A stretch of 64,000 bases of DNA, from contig MQVO02000002.1 in the NCBI GenBank assembly GCA_001986395.2, positions 1,178,001-1,242,000 of the forward strand, in the 5' to 3' direction. Below are positions 45,725 through 57,234 of the stretch, in pieces. Below the pieces are notes generated by a model. The model saw only the letters and a list, made by a program, of their open reading frames with translations, did not search any database and was not told the DNA's origin. The first letter of the stretch is position 1. Each line of letters starts with the position of its first letter. The translations under genes and the position numbers were made by a program. The DNA is from Irpex lacteus. Lineage: Eukaryota; Basidiomycota; Agaricomycetes; Polyporales; Irpicaceae.

Positions 45725-48655
45725 TTAGATTCTTGTAGCCGCTGCAGTTCGCAAGTTCGTCGAACTGGGTGCGCGCATCATAGATGGCCGGGCGGCGGCG
45801 GCGGCACCCGATTTGTATACCATGCCAGTTCCCGTTCGAGGTTTTCTCTCGCCAGGAGTGACAGGTCTTGAAATTTGTGATGCGGTGGATCGTGGGGCTG
45901 GAGATGGCGTCGACTGGGCGACCGCATATGAGCTTGTGGGCTTCTCCGTTCGCGAAGACGATAGACTGCTGTTGCTGGCGATAGACCTTGCAGAAGCAGA
46001 AGGCGCACGAAGATTGCTTTTCGATGGCTTCGGTTGTAGACTAGACGACTGTGGAAGGCGAAGCGGCCTTGGAACCGGAGTCCTCGAGGGAAGAGCGGAT
46101 GGGATTACGGGCTTCACATGTCCAATAGAAGCGTTCATCGAGAGGTTGGAACCGGTCGACTCTGTCCGCTCCCTAGGGAACGGCATACAGCTGACAGACA
46201 TCGAGTTCGGGAGGCCATTCGAGTCCCGACCCGCTAACATAGTTTTCGGGGTGGCAGTCTTCTCGCGACCGTGGGCGAAGGCACCAACATCGTCGTCACC
46301 TACAGGTGTCAGCGGCATAGGCAGGCTTGCTGTCGATGCGCTGGAGGGTGTAGCCATGCCAGTGCATTCGTCGGATTCTTGCTCCCGAATATGGCCCAGA
46401 GACATGGTACTGTCAGAACAGGCGCCCCTCCCTCTGCTCGATGCAGCAGAGAACACCGAGGATGCGGTCGAGTTCCTTGACAGCGAGCTCAAGCTGGAGG
46501 CACTGCTTGCGGTGCTTGTCCGCGTATAGGAGATTGGGGGATGAGACAGCTTATGCTCCCTCACGTGATGCCTGGCCAGCGAATCAGATGCACCGGCGAG
46601 CGTCTCACTCACGGACCTGGAGAAAGCCTGTGGATTTGAGGCCACCCGCTTCGTCTTGCTCGCGCTGGAACCCAGCGAGCTCGCTGACGTTCTTCTTGAC
46701 AGCACGAGTGACGATATTCTCCTAGTGAGAGCAGACTGCGCGCCCTCGTCTTCACTGTCGCTCCAGCCAAGCCCCGTCGTAAGACCGATTCCACCGCGTA
46801 GCAACGCACCGTCTCGGTGTCGGACCCGACGATGTACAGTGTCGCGTTGGTCCTTGTATATCCCCGACTTCGTCATAACTGACGCAGCTGTGTATGCGCA
46901 AAGAAAGAATTGCAAAAGAAAACATTGCCATAGTCAGCGACCGCGCATGCATCAGTGAAATCGTGTGATTAGGTACGCACTTGTCGAGGACAAGCTCATA
47001 TGACGATCAAGTGGCGTCGTGGCTCTGCCAGGTAGTTGAAGGATCTTCGACTGGGGAGAGAGCATGCCATCCCGTAGCATCAAACTCCTATACATTGATA
47101 GACAGGCCCCATCAGTATCGATAATGAAGGCACACGGTGCGTTCCTGTATATAAGTGCAGTATACAGCTAGCAAGGTGGTCCTCAGGACTACCCTTGCCA
47201 ACTGCGTAGAGCAAGACAGTAGGAGACTGAGCGGAGGGGAACTCACGGTAATGGTGTCTGCACATCAATGCTCGAGTCGCTTCCTTCGTCATCACTCCCC
47301 AAAAATACCTCATCCTCACTCCCTAAACCCTCCAGCTCCCTCTCTAACCTGGCCTCTATCTCTCTATCGAGCATCCTAACATCGATCACCGTACCCGTTT
47401 TATCCACAACCTCGCCGTAATCTGACTCCTCATCATCATCCCTACCGCCCCGGCGCGTTGTATAAGACGTCTTGACAGGTAACCGGAACTGTGATGACAA
47501 GGCAGGTACAGGCACAGCAATCCCGTCACTGGCATGTTTACTTCCTCGAGACTTCCGCAATGAAGTGGGTCTAGACCGAGACTTGGACCTGGAAATTTGT
47601 CCAGAAGATTTTCGGCGGGGACGAGGTGTTGACGCCAAAATATCCGCGATGTCCGGGGAGCCTGCTCCGGCACGTAACTGTGGCTGAGACCGTGTCGAGA
47701 TGGCCGAGGCAGGTGTTGAGAGTGAGTTTGAAGGTGAGTGATACGGCGAAGAAGTAGAAGCAATAGGCGCGGTGTTAGGTAGAGGAGGTAAGTCCTTGTT
47801 CAGGACCGCTGTTGGTGGACGGGGCCGTGTGGAAGGATTAGGGCGAAGATGAGGCAGAGATCTCGTGGAGTATGCAGAGGAAGAAGCGGTCAGTATTGGT
47901 GGGGCAGAGAACGGTTCCATCTCGTCTTCCTGTAGAGCGGGTAGATCCCGCATATCTATCGACGAAATGGAGTCGTTCATGCCGTGGCCACTTCTATGCC
48001 CTCTTCCCTTGCGTTTCCGTACCCGTGCGGGATTATACCCAAGCTCAAGAAGGTCCTCGTCGTCATCCGTATCCGTAAACTCAAGATGCCGAGGGGGTGA
48101 AGACGTAACGGACGATGGCGGGCTGTCAAGCGAGATTGTCTCGACTGTCTTACCAGGCGACTCTTCGATGATGGTGGCGGAAAGGATGGGTGACTTGTGG
48201 CGGATGGACGCGTGAGAAGAGGATGTGCTTGATGCCAGTGATCGTACTGAGCGCGTTGACGCGGATGTTCCATACGTGGGCGACTGCACGGCTACGGATC
48301 TTGCGCTATTCACGCTCGCTATTGAATCACGGTGAGAATACAGAGAGCCTGTCGAGGAGGCTAGGGAAAGCTTGGAGGCACGACGAGACCGTGCGGCGGT
48401 GATGAATGCGAGAGTGTCATGCTCGGAGACGGGTGAAGGTCCGGGGACGGGCGGGAGGGGTGACGAAGGAGGCAGAGACAAGGGAGGATTGGAAGGATGT
48501 AGGGGGCTTGGAAGAGGACTTGCTCCAGGAAAACCAAGGGGTGTGCCTAATGGTGTTGAAGGGATGTGGGACGGAGGAGCTGGAAATGAGGAGATGAGCA
48601 GCGGCACGACATCCTTGCGCCTACTCGACACGCCAAGCGACGATGAAGTGGCCAT
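45725..48655 (-). CDS. Large Ser/Pro/Arg-rich disordered protein
   Basis: Unrecognised protein of roughly 900 residues assembled from three exons. Exon 1 begins MATSSSLGVSSRRKDVVPLL at 48655 in a strong start context (accgccATGG). It runs through an acidic patch (TDTDDDEDLLELGYNPARVR) and a Lys/Arg cluster (RKRKGRGHRSGHG), then to IDVQTPLP. A donor at CC|gtgagt joins SLMLRDGMLSPQSKILQLPG. A second intron joins STTASVMTKSGIYKDQRDTV to the last exon, rich in Ser/Arg/Pro, ending RTAAATRI. Heptad-free, low-complexity composition suggests an intrinsically disordered scaffold or phosphoprotein with many SP sites. An earlier in-frame ATG (48787) exists. No membrane segment is seen. Confidence 0.6.
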
Positions 48656-49824
48656 GGCGGTAAGAGGCGAGGTCTCAAGACAAAACTGCGCGGTGTATAT
48701 ACCGCGGTGTGTGAGCGGGAGACTACGAATGAGTTGAGTGGAGTGGTCACTTGTGATTGCGGGCGAGTCGCTGAGGCTGCATGACATGTGAGCGTCAGCA
48801 AAGATAGGGTGAATAGACAGTGCTGGAATAATTGACCTTGACTTCGGCTTGTTACGAGACCCTAGAATCTATAGTGCAATAACGATTGACAGTTGATCGA
48901 AATTGAAGGGAGGTAGTCGGTGTTCGAGATGGAGGATGCGTCTGAGTCGAAGGCGGGAGAGAAGAATAGGTTTGGTGTGAGCGGAAGCTTTAAGGGTATG
49001 GAATTAGGGCACGAGTGTAGTTATGCAGCCGAGGCGATTAGAGTACAGCAGCACGCGAAAGGAAGGGGGATAGGTGGGACAAGACGAGAAGCTAGGTCAA
49101 AGGCGGACGCAGAGGTCAATTGTCTTGCGAGCGCGGGCACAGAGGCGCAGCAGACAATGAAAAGAAGGATACTCCGCGGGTGTGCCGTAGCCCGACGCAC
49201 CTTCCCTGTTGAGTAAAAGGGCGCACGGTGAGCGGGCGAGGAAAGGGATGGTGGCCGTCGGTAAGCGGGGGAGAAGCGTTGGCAGCGACTTCTCGCCTGC
49301 AGTCTTTCGCCTATGACCGTGACTGGCCTCGCCTCTCTCAACCTCCTCTGCTAAGGGCGTCTATGACATATCAAGGTTCAACCTGCCGTAAACAGGCTAG
49401 CCTGCCTAATCTGGCCCCGGCCATCACAAGGAAAGTACCCAACAAGGCAGGCGCCATGTGGCAACAGCGATGGCACTCGTCCACAGAATCTCGCTAGCTT
49501 CTTCCAGAAGGGCGATCAACTCAAGCTGAAACCTCCAGGAAAAATAAAGTCTGCATCCTTTCCATATAACCTGTCACACAGACTTGAAATACGTTGACGC
49601 AAACACCAGCAATTGCCAAATGCACCCCGCTGCATAATGAAATAGGCGGCCATCGTCCAAGAGCCAGTGGAGACAACCCTCGCGACAAAACACGGGCTCA
49701 ATCATGTATCACTCTCGTAGACGACCTGCACACTCCTTTCTGCCTTCTCCCAACCATATCATCCGTAAACATGTGCGTCTCACACATCGATTCTCTCACC
49801 CATTTCAACTGATAGACGTCTTTT
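48656..49824. other. Promoter side of the Ser-rich gene
   Basis: About 1.2 kb. Purine-rich on this strand, so pyrimidine-rich on the coding strand, as is common for fungal 5' leaders. Two overlapping frames on opposite strands near 49021-49341 are not supported by motifs. Confidence 0.35.
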
Positions 49825-50324
49825 CCAAGAGGGGGGCGAGATCCAGATCGGTGAAAGCGACCTCGCAAGGGGTCCCCACCCTACTGGTGCACGGGGTCTT
49901 TTCTGGCAACTTTTTGCAGGCGTGCTCGAAAACTTGCGTTCTGGTCATTTATCCTCATTCGATATTTTGGAGGAGCATAATAACGTGTACGCATGTATAT
50001 ACTTTGTAGTTGAATTAAGAAACCATGCAGGCATAATGGCTATATCGACGCTTCAAGGTGCACAAAAATCACGTGAAGGATACCCCTTTTAGAGTACGGA
50101 ACAAGCAGCGATGATGGCCGTGCAAAGTCGCAGATTCCTTGCTCAAAAGCGCACAAAGCCTCTGGCAACCAGCAAGCGCTCAAACTCTCATACGACCAAT
50201 CCCTGGCCGCGAAGGGATCAAAATGAGCACTTAATTAGGCAGGTGGGTGGGGGGTACCCCCCATTGAGGGACCCCGAAACTTTCGAGCTTGGTGTCTCAA
50301 AACTTTTTACCGCCCCCCTCTTGG
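49825..50324. mobile_element. 500-bp terminal-inverted-repeat element
   Basis: Left end CCAAGAGGGGGGCG (49825-49838) and right end CGCCCCCCTCTTGG (50311-50324) are perfect 14-bp inverted repeats. A 6-bp direct repeat, TCTTTT, flanks both sides (49819-49824 and 50325-50330). Inside, GGGGTCCC recurs inverted at a similar distance from each end (49869-49876 and 50268-50275), and GCTCGAAA-like subterminal motifs occur on both sides. A 16-bp palindrome, TGGGGGGTACCCCCCA, lies at 50248-50263. No transposase is encoded, so it is non-autonomous. Confidence 0.65.
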
Positions 50325-53033
50325 TCTTTTCCGCTGCTGAACAAAAGAACATTCCGCAGTCATCAAACCTTCGAATCTGCAAAAGGAAAGTTTTCGTAAC
50401 CAGGTGAACTACTCACTGTCAGCATCAGTGTTTAGTGTGGCATACTGAACAGAGCAGCTGCTACTCTTTTTCCAGAGGTCGTACAGGGATGACACGATGC
50501 CAGCACCAGGATTCCATGTCAATCTTCCTCCAAAAGATGGTGGGAGTTCGCCCCTCTCAGGGCTGCCCCCGGTGTTCTCCCGACCACCGAGATGCGGCCA
50601 GGGCACCTCGGGAAAGATAGAGTTACCTCAAGCAGCTCTGAGAACTATCTCACTGCCAACTCTCCTTCATTGCAACTCGCCTCCGAACACCGTCGTAGCC
50701 CCTTCTCCTTGACGTCGTCACGCATCGAATTCCCAGCCGACTCGTCGGCTTACATGTTTTCAGGTTCGGGTTCCAAGAGGCATGCGGCACGTTTAATGAC
50801 TGCCGTTGTTCTAAGTAGTAGCAGTCAGGCTCTTAACCCTTGGTCCGCCCGTCACGACGTGCCGCACGAGGCCTTCACGCTACACGCCGTCGGGTGCTCC
50901 TTGACGACTCACTACTTGTTAACACCCCGACGCCGCCGCCGCCGTGATCCTTGATCATCCCAGACTCATCCCCACGGTGCTGTGTCTGTGACGATCAAGG
51001 ATTGTTTTCTTGGCGGAATGCTCGCGACTCTGTATTCTCACCGAGTCCGAAAAAGCAGCGGAAGAGGTGCTCCCGCAGTTCGTTGCCTTCTGAACTCTAT
51101 ACCGGGTACGTACTACGACCATAGCATTTCACATATACACATGTGTGTACTCCGCGTACTGATAAAGGGCACCTCCGTAAATTGCTCAATCACTACAGGT
51201 CATTGCTCGTTGGTATGCTTCCGAATCGTTACCACGACTTACCGGGTCTTGATGATTTACATAGAGAGATCCTCCCACGAAACAGTTGTGTACCGAATCG
51301 CGAACCCATCATTCCGAGTAAGAAACATGCAGAGCGGGTCTATAGACACAGTCGTTGCCTCCGCCGCTACCCCCGCTGCTACCCAAAGCCAAGTCTCCCC
51401 CAGACCTCAACGTTCAACGCCGCCAGACAAAACCGTCTCAAAATTGATTAGCAGACGCTCTTCAGGTTGAGATACTCAGGTACATCCTCCTCCCTTCCGC
51501 ATCAGCGTTAAAATATCATACCTAACGGATCCTGTCACCGTCGGTTGCGCCGCCGCCGCCGCCACTTTGTCAACACCGACTCGGACCTACAAAACGCTCA
51601 CACCCACGCAGGCGACATTGACCATCGCAGCACCCTCCCATGGCTGATGCTTCTTTCGAAGACAATGTCGTTCGAGACGTGTCAGTCAAGCCATGGTGCT
51701 GTAAGTTCGCCACACGCTTCCGCCGACGCGTATCATGGCGATGCCCAGTGATAGCCTTGACGTGGACGGGTTTTGCGGTTAACGACGTTCAGCCGCTCTA
51801 CAGTTTTGGAAAGTACATCCTCGTCTTGAGGTATCACGGTTGAATCTTCGGTCAGCTCGTATTCGTGAATGGTAATCCGACCTCCTTTATTTTTACTGAA
51901 AAATGTATGTCTGACTAAAGACTGTTTCAGTTAAACGCTACGCCCGCAGAAGTTTCAGAGGCATGGGGGCACACATCGGCGTACGACACGCGCTGGCGTA
52001 TTACCGAGGCCATCATCCAAGGTACTTACATACCGCCTCTGCGACAGCATAATGGTGACCGACTACTTCACAAGCCCTTATTTCAACAAACATCTACATT
52101 CAAGAGTAGTACACGAACCCGTATTAATTATCTATAAACACCACAGCACCCGACGCACCTCGACCCTGGCAGGGCACCGACTCCACATGCCGCCTCCGAA
52201 ATTAATTATCTATTCCCGCTCCCTCCTCGTGCCTTCCTTCGCGCCTGCGTGCCTTCTTTCATTATCCCAGGCAGCGACCACCTAGCCGACGTCACTATTT
52301 ACCACCACAATTTGCACATCTTACGTTTACACTTCATTTTCCCGTCGCTGCCTGCCGCAGTCCTGCCGCTGAAGATGACAGTAAACACGTACCTTACTTG
52401 CTTGATGGGGAAAGCGCACTGATTGGACCCGCACCGCTGCCGGAACAGCGGGTTCGGGTGATGGGGCTCGGAGCGGGACGCCACAAAGTCCCGACGAGGC
52501 AGGCAGATACTCATCCTGAGTACATCTTGACCCTGTCGTTATGACACATGGCACACACACATAGCTACTGGACGTACTTACAGTAGAGACGTAGCTAGCT
52601 ACCAATTCACGTACATCGTGGGACCCCCAAATCTATTCAAATTTCCCAATCGGGCAATGATTAGATACTGTTCACTGCCGGGCATAGTTCAACAAGGTTT
52701 ACCGGAGACCGTGCTGTGCTGGTATACACCGGTTCAGTTTAAAAGACAACTCTTCTATGTAGTATCGCTCCTGGCCGTGACCGACCTGAGCCGATGAAGC
52801 TAGCTGCACTGTACGTAAGAACCACGTGATGTTCATTATTGTAAAGTTCTAGCTCCTGGGCCTGAACTTGTAGTTGACTGTCGCCTTAACGTCGAACACG
52901 CAGAGGTACTGTTCTTCCTGTTCGCCTACGACCATTCTGAAGTAGTGAGCATAGTTATATTTTAAAACTAAATACCAGGAAGTTTGACCAATTTTTTTGA
53001 GGTAATAGCATTGCCGCAGCAAGTACAGCCCCT
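50325..53033. other. Gene-poor region with hairpins and possible degraded gene
   Basis: About 2.7 kb without a supported gene. Two nested inverted repeats lie at 50783-50866 and 50947-51002. A 13-bp direct repeat, ATTAATTATCTAT, occurs at 52123-52135 and 52201-52213. GCC-triplet runs lie near 50930 and 51550. Short open stretches from 51332 to about 52250 look exon-like (for example VSEAWGHTSAYDTRWRITEA near 51953), but the candidate splices do not give one continuous frame. This may be a degenerate gene. Confidence 0.3.
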
Positions 53034-55185
53034 ATGTCGAGGCCAGCCAACGCTGAAGACGGGACCTCTAGTCCCTTAGTACGAGAAGTACCACAGCCCA
53101 CAGCCGATGATATTGCACTGTTTCGCCACGCACCAGAGGAGGCGGCGAAAGTATTCAGGCACCTATACAGCCATGATGACGCGAGGCTCCTCGGTTTCAT
53201 GTATGCTTTTCCCGTGAACAACCCGGTAGGAAATCAACCCCAGATACTCTGGTCGACCGGGTATGCAGTAGCTCTATTGGAGGCTCTTGTCGAGAGTAGA
53301 TGGTATAACACGTTCAGGGATATGGCTGCGAAGGAGAACTTTGGTGAATATGCCAACGAACACACGGTACGCTAACTTAAATGCGCTCTTATCCGTCAGA
53401 TGCAAGGTTGACCAAGTTATCCTCGAACATGAACGTTTTAGCTGCAATGGCGGCTAGCTATTCAGGGAGTTCTCTGTCTCATGGCGATGATGTCGCCAGT
53501 AACGTCCCAAGACGACCACCTCGACTCGTGCCGTCGACTGTTTCCTCGACTGTGGAAGCTGCTGTGGCTCCATCGAGATATTATCTTCACTCCACAGTTT
53601 GATCAGTCGACCAGATATGTTCTGGAATCCGTCGGGAGGGTCCTCCGACACTATTGCATCATGTATGAAAGTCAAACGTAAGTAATCCACACTCCGTTCG
53701 AAAGACCACGGAGCTGACCATGCCATCGTCTTATACAGTTCGCGGAGGGCGCCACCCCTTGACTCATACGCCGGCCATATAGCACTGATATTCTTGGTCA
53801 ACCCAATATTCCTTGGACCCAGAAACACGTGCGAGCCAGGGCCCATACTCTTGGATATCCTCGAAACGGAAGGTCGTGCTTCATTGCAACAACAACGTTC
53901 GTTCCTATACGAAATAGTCCCTTCAGTGACTGGCGGTGGCAAGGGTTTGGTGAAGATCATCCGTGGTAACCTTGTGCGTGGCAGGCCGATAGCCGCAGAA
54001 GAGTTCCGGTGCACACTCAATGTAATAGGGCTTATACTCTTGTGGGGACCGAAATTGGTCCACTTCAATGACTCGAAGGGGGGATACTCTGATATTTTGT
54101 CGACTATGGCGGCCGCGGCCCAGCGATACGAATGCCATAGGTGTACCGATATCATCACAGACTCTGACTACGAGGCAGCGGAGGTTCCCAATGCTGTCAT
54201 CATGCTTTGCACGTGAGTTCTCTGTCGTATACCATACCCATCAGTCGTCTAAGCTCGTCTTACAGGATCTTGACGGAAAATGCCGAAGAGGGAATCGGCC
54301 GTGGAGCAATGAAAGAGAGCATGATTGTGGCAGATCCATATCGCTTCGGGTTTACCAGCATGCTCGCTCGAGTAGTCGTTGGTGCTTACTACAAGCAGAA
54401 CAGTCCTGGCCGCAGAGGTTCGCCCTTCCTCATCTTAGACAGCCACTTTACTCATCACGCGACGTTCACCAGTAACCATTCAAGCATTGGTGAAGTCTTA
54501 CATGGCTATCGCTAGGCTTGGCAAGGATCATTACCACACCAACCGACCCCGCTGGCGCAGATACTGTTACCTTCGTCGCGTACTCCAAGTCTACTGGCTA
54601 CCTACTCTTCAAAAGATACTCACAGCCCTTCGCCCATCTGGCTCACAGGCGGGTCCGAACGCAACAGAAAAGGCGCGGCTACAAGAACTATTAAAGCTCT
54701 GGAAAGACCTCGGACGCGCCTTTAACCTCAGCGAGAAGTCCAGAGACGACGATACGGGCCTCACAGGCTACGTTACCTCAGAGGAACTGAGCCTGGGGTG
54801 CTTCTTTGATGAATGTCTGTGCTACGGAGAAAAACCTCTTCATGGGATACGGCGTGTTTGCCAAGGATGCTGGTCGGTATACTATTGCGGCAAGCGATGC
54901 CAGAAGAAGTGAGCCTTGGTCTTTGTTTCATATTGGTAGTACTGATCATCTACCAGAGATTGGAAAGCCGGTCACAAGGATATTTGTAAGGGAAGAGTTG
55001 CTCAAGCCTCGTCCCCGCAACATCCTCCTCCGAGCCTATCTATAAGTCACAGCGTTCATATGGACCTTGACAATGTTCATCCGGACCTCAATAACGTCTA
55101 TCCGGATCCCGATTATGGCGTTCTTCCGGATTTCGACGATGTCCATCCTGATCTCGACTATGGTATACATCCGGACCTCGACTAG
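53034..55185 (+). CDS. MYND-finger protein with acidic repeat tail
   Basis: The start MSRPANAEDGTSSPLVREVP leads to an Agaricomycete-type helical domain (EEAAKVFRHLYSHDDARLLG). A zinc-binding MYND finger lies near 54815-54970. It reads CLCYGEKPLHGIRRVCQGCW, then VYYCGKRCQKKDWKAGHKDI with a final C after a splice at 54909 (gtgagc donor, accag acceptor). The first zinc pair is CxC rather than the usual CxxC. MYND domains bind proline-rich partner motifs. After the finger, the tail (about 55050-55185) repeats HPDLD-like units: HMDLDNV, HPDLNNV, YPDPDYGV, LPDFDDV, HPDLDYGI, HPDLD. Several introns precede the finger. The stop at 55185 closes the repeat. Confidence 0.78.
55052..55182 (+). repeat. 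Short tandem coding repeat (minisatellite)
   Basis: About six imperfect units of 21-24 bases built on a CATCCGGACCTCGAC-type core, inside the last exon of the MYND-finger gene. They encode the acidic HPDLD-like units. Unit length is a multiple of three throughout, so expansion would not shift the frame. Confidence 0.7.
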
Positions 55186-55532
55186 GATAGAGAATGCGTC
55201 AAAATTATATCGAACATATAAATTCGTGACGTCCAGTTCCCAACATGTTCTGTCGTGATATATCTTTCAGTCCTATGTTTCCCGTACGGGTACTAGTGAG
55301 GCATGTCCTGCCAGCACTCCCACAGCCACACAGTGGCAATTGAGACTTTCGCTTTTTACTGCTGATTTTTCGATATATTCTATTCATTGTTCTCACACAT
55401 ATCGTCACTGTATCTCTGATTGATTCTCTATTGTATGCTCAATCCGACACATGTACTCGAGTTCGTGTTCAGCCGGATCGCGTTTATCGTTGTCGACTGT
55501 CGAAATCGGCGGATGATCGTCATAGCAAAGTA

Positions 55533-56004
55533 ATGCCTAAAAAGGCAAGTCACCCAGACTCAACGCCCATCATCATAGCTCCCTCGGCTGACCAACGATG
55601 CACGCCCTCTGATCGTGAGTTCATCTAATTACCTCAGACCGTATGGAAGCTGTGTTTCTCCATCGCAGCTCGGAAATGGGGGTGTCATCTCGCGCTTCGA
55701 GCTTCGTTTTGGGTCGACTCGGAGTTCCATTCCTATGAGACTACTACAGACGGGTTGGATCGTCTCAGGCTCAACAAGAGACTCGTGCTGCGATGTATCT
55801 TGGTACTAGCTAGAACCAGCAAAGTTTTGTGTACTGCACGGACACTCACCAAGCGTGCATGGTTTGTGAGATTATTAATCTCTGTCCCGTTTACTGAAAT
55901 ACGTATAGATTCTCAACGGTACATACGAGAAGGCAGCCCTGGTATTTGATGACAACCAAGGGTCAATAGTTATACACATGGTTTCGATTTGCATTCCTTG
56001 TTAA
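55533..56004 (+). CDS. Small spliced gene of unknown function
   Basis: Three exons give a protein of about 103 residues: 55533-55614, 55669-55802 and 55909-56004. It begins MPKKASHPDSTPIIIAPSAD, continues RKWGCHLALRASFWVDSEFH and ETTTDGLDRLRLNKRLVLRC, and ends ILNGTYEKAALVFDDNQGSI plus VIHMVSICIPC. Both introns have GT-AG ends (gtgagt/atcgcag and gtacta/cgtatag), the second with a good ACTGAAA branch site, and both preserve frame. No domain is recognised. An in-frame stop directly precedes the ATG. Confidence 0.4.
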
Positions 56005-56124
56005 TATGCTTGAGCATGTATGTAGACAGATGAGTAAGTGGACCATGGATTGTGCACTTTTAAGGTGGATCAAGGTGATCCTGCATAGCTAACGAAGCAG
56101 TCCGACGATCCTTGGCTGTCACGC

Positions 56125-57234
56125 TCAAGAGTGTGTGAACTTGGCCTTGCGCTTCTCTGCAAAGGCTCCCATCCCTACGCAGGAAAGTTAGAACACGTTC
56201 AGCTCAGGAAACCATCACGACTTACCCTCTTTCTGATCACTCGTCGCAAACAGCCCATGGAACAACCTCCTCTCCGCCTTCAGCCCCTCATGCAACGACG
56301 TCTCATACGCATCATTGACCGCCTCCTTACCCGCCTGCACGGCCAACCGTCCCTTACTCGCAATAACCCCCGCCAACTTAACCGCCTCCTCCACCACCTT
56401 CCCCTCTCCCTCCTCCACCACGCGCGACACGACGCCCCAAGACTCGGCCTCGAGCGCAGAGAAGTTGCGTCCGGTGAGTGTGAGTTCCATGGTGCGTGAT
56501 TTGCCGATGATGCGCGCGAGACGTTGGGTGCCGCCCCCGCCGGGGATGACGCCGAGGTTGATCTCGGGTTGGCCGAAGACGGCGGTTGGGGAGGCGAGGA
56601 TGATGTCGCACATGAGGGCGAGCTCGCAGCCGCCCCCGAGCTGGAGAGATATACGAGTGAACGTGAGTGAAGAGGGATTTACTGAATATGGAGAGACGTA
56701 CGGCGTATCCGCTGACGGCTGCGATGATGGGTTTGCGGATCTTTGTGAGGTCAGACCAGCTTTCGAGGAAGCGGTTCTTGTAGACTTCGGGGTCTATGAA
56801 GGGAGTTAGGGCACGCTAGGGTTCCCTGATTCACTTGCGGCACTCACAAGTCTTGTCCTTCATCTCCTTGATATCAGCACCAGCTGCAATACATGATCTA
56901 CATCAGTCTTCCATGCGTGCCAAGGATATGACGACCACTCACCTGCAAAAGCTCGGTCACTCCCGGTAATCACGAGCGCATTGACGGAGTCGTCCTCGTC
57001 GAACTCTGCGAGAGCCTTGTTGAGCTCGGAGAAGAGAGGAGAGCTGAGTGCGTTGAGAGCCTTGGGGCGGTTGAGGGTGATGAGTGCGACGCCGTCTGCG
57101 GGCTTTGAGGTGAGGATGTACTCGTACTGGGTGGTGGACATGGCGCGTAGACGGATGAGGGCTGTGAGTGCTGGGGTGGTTCTTGGGAGAGACCTGGTAC
57201 GGAGAGAGGCACGTTGGAGGAGACGGAGGGACAT
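56125..57234 (-). CDS. ECHS1: Mitochondrial enoyl-CoA hydratase
   Basis: A crotonase-fold enzyme that hydrates 2-enoyl-CoA in mitochondrial beta-oxidation and in valine and isoleucine breakdown. From 57234, [20 protein letters not shown] is a mitochondrial presequence. Then come [40 protein letters not shown] and [16 protein letters not shown], where the GGGCE oxyanion-hole region is intact. [20 protein letters not shown] carries the catalytic Glu positions. The C-terminal helix ends [17 protein letters not shown], spliced at about 56210 to [15 protein letters not shown]. The short last exon (56125-56166) supplies the conserved EKRKAKF end. Four or five introns. It diverges from the HMG-CoA lyase gene, 398 bp away. 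Confidence 0.93.

Noticed and set aside
45813..46529. Long plus-strand frame opposite the Ser-rich gene
   Set aside because: It is antisense to a gene whose three-exon frame is continuous; biased Ser/Arg codons leave the opposite strand open.
50111..50407. 98-codon frame crossing the right end of the 500-bp element
   Set aside because: It overlaps the terminal inverted repeat, has no transposase motif and no splice support.
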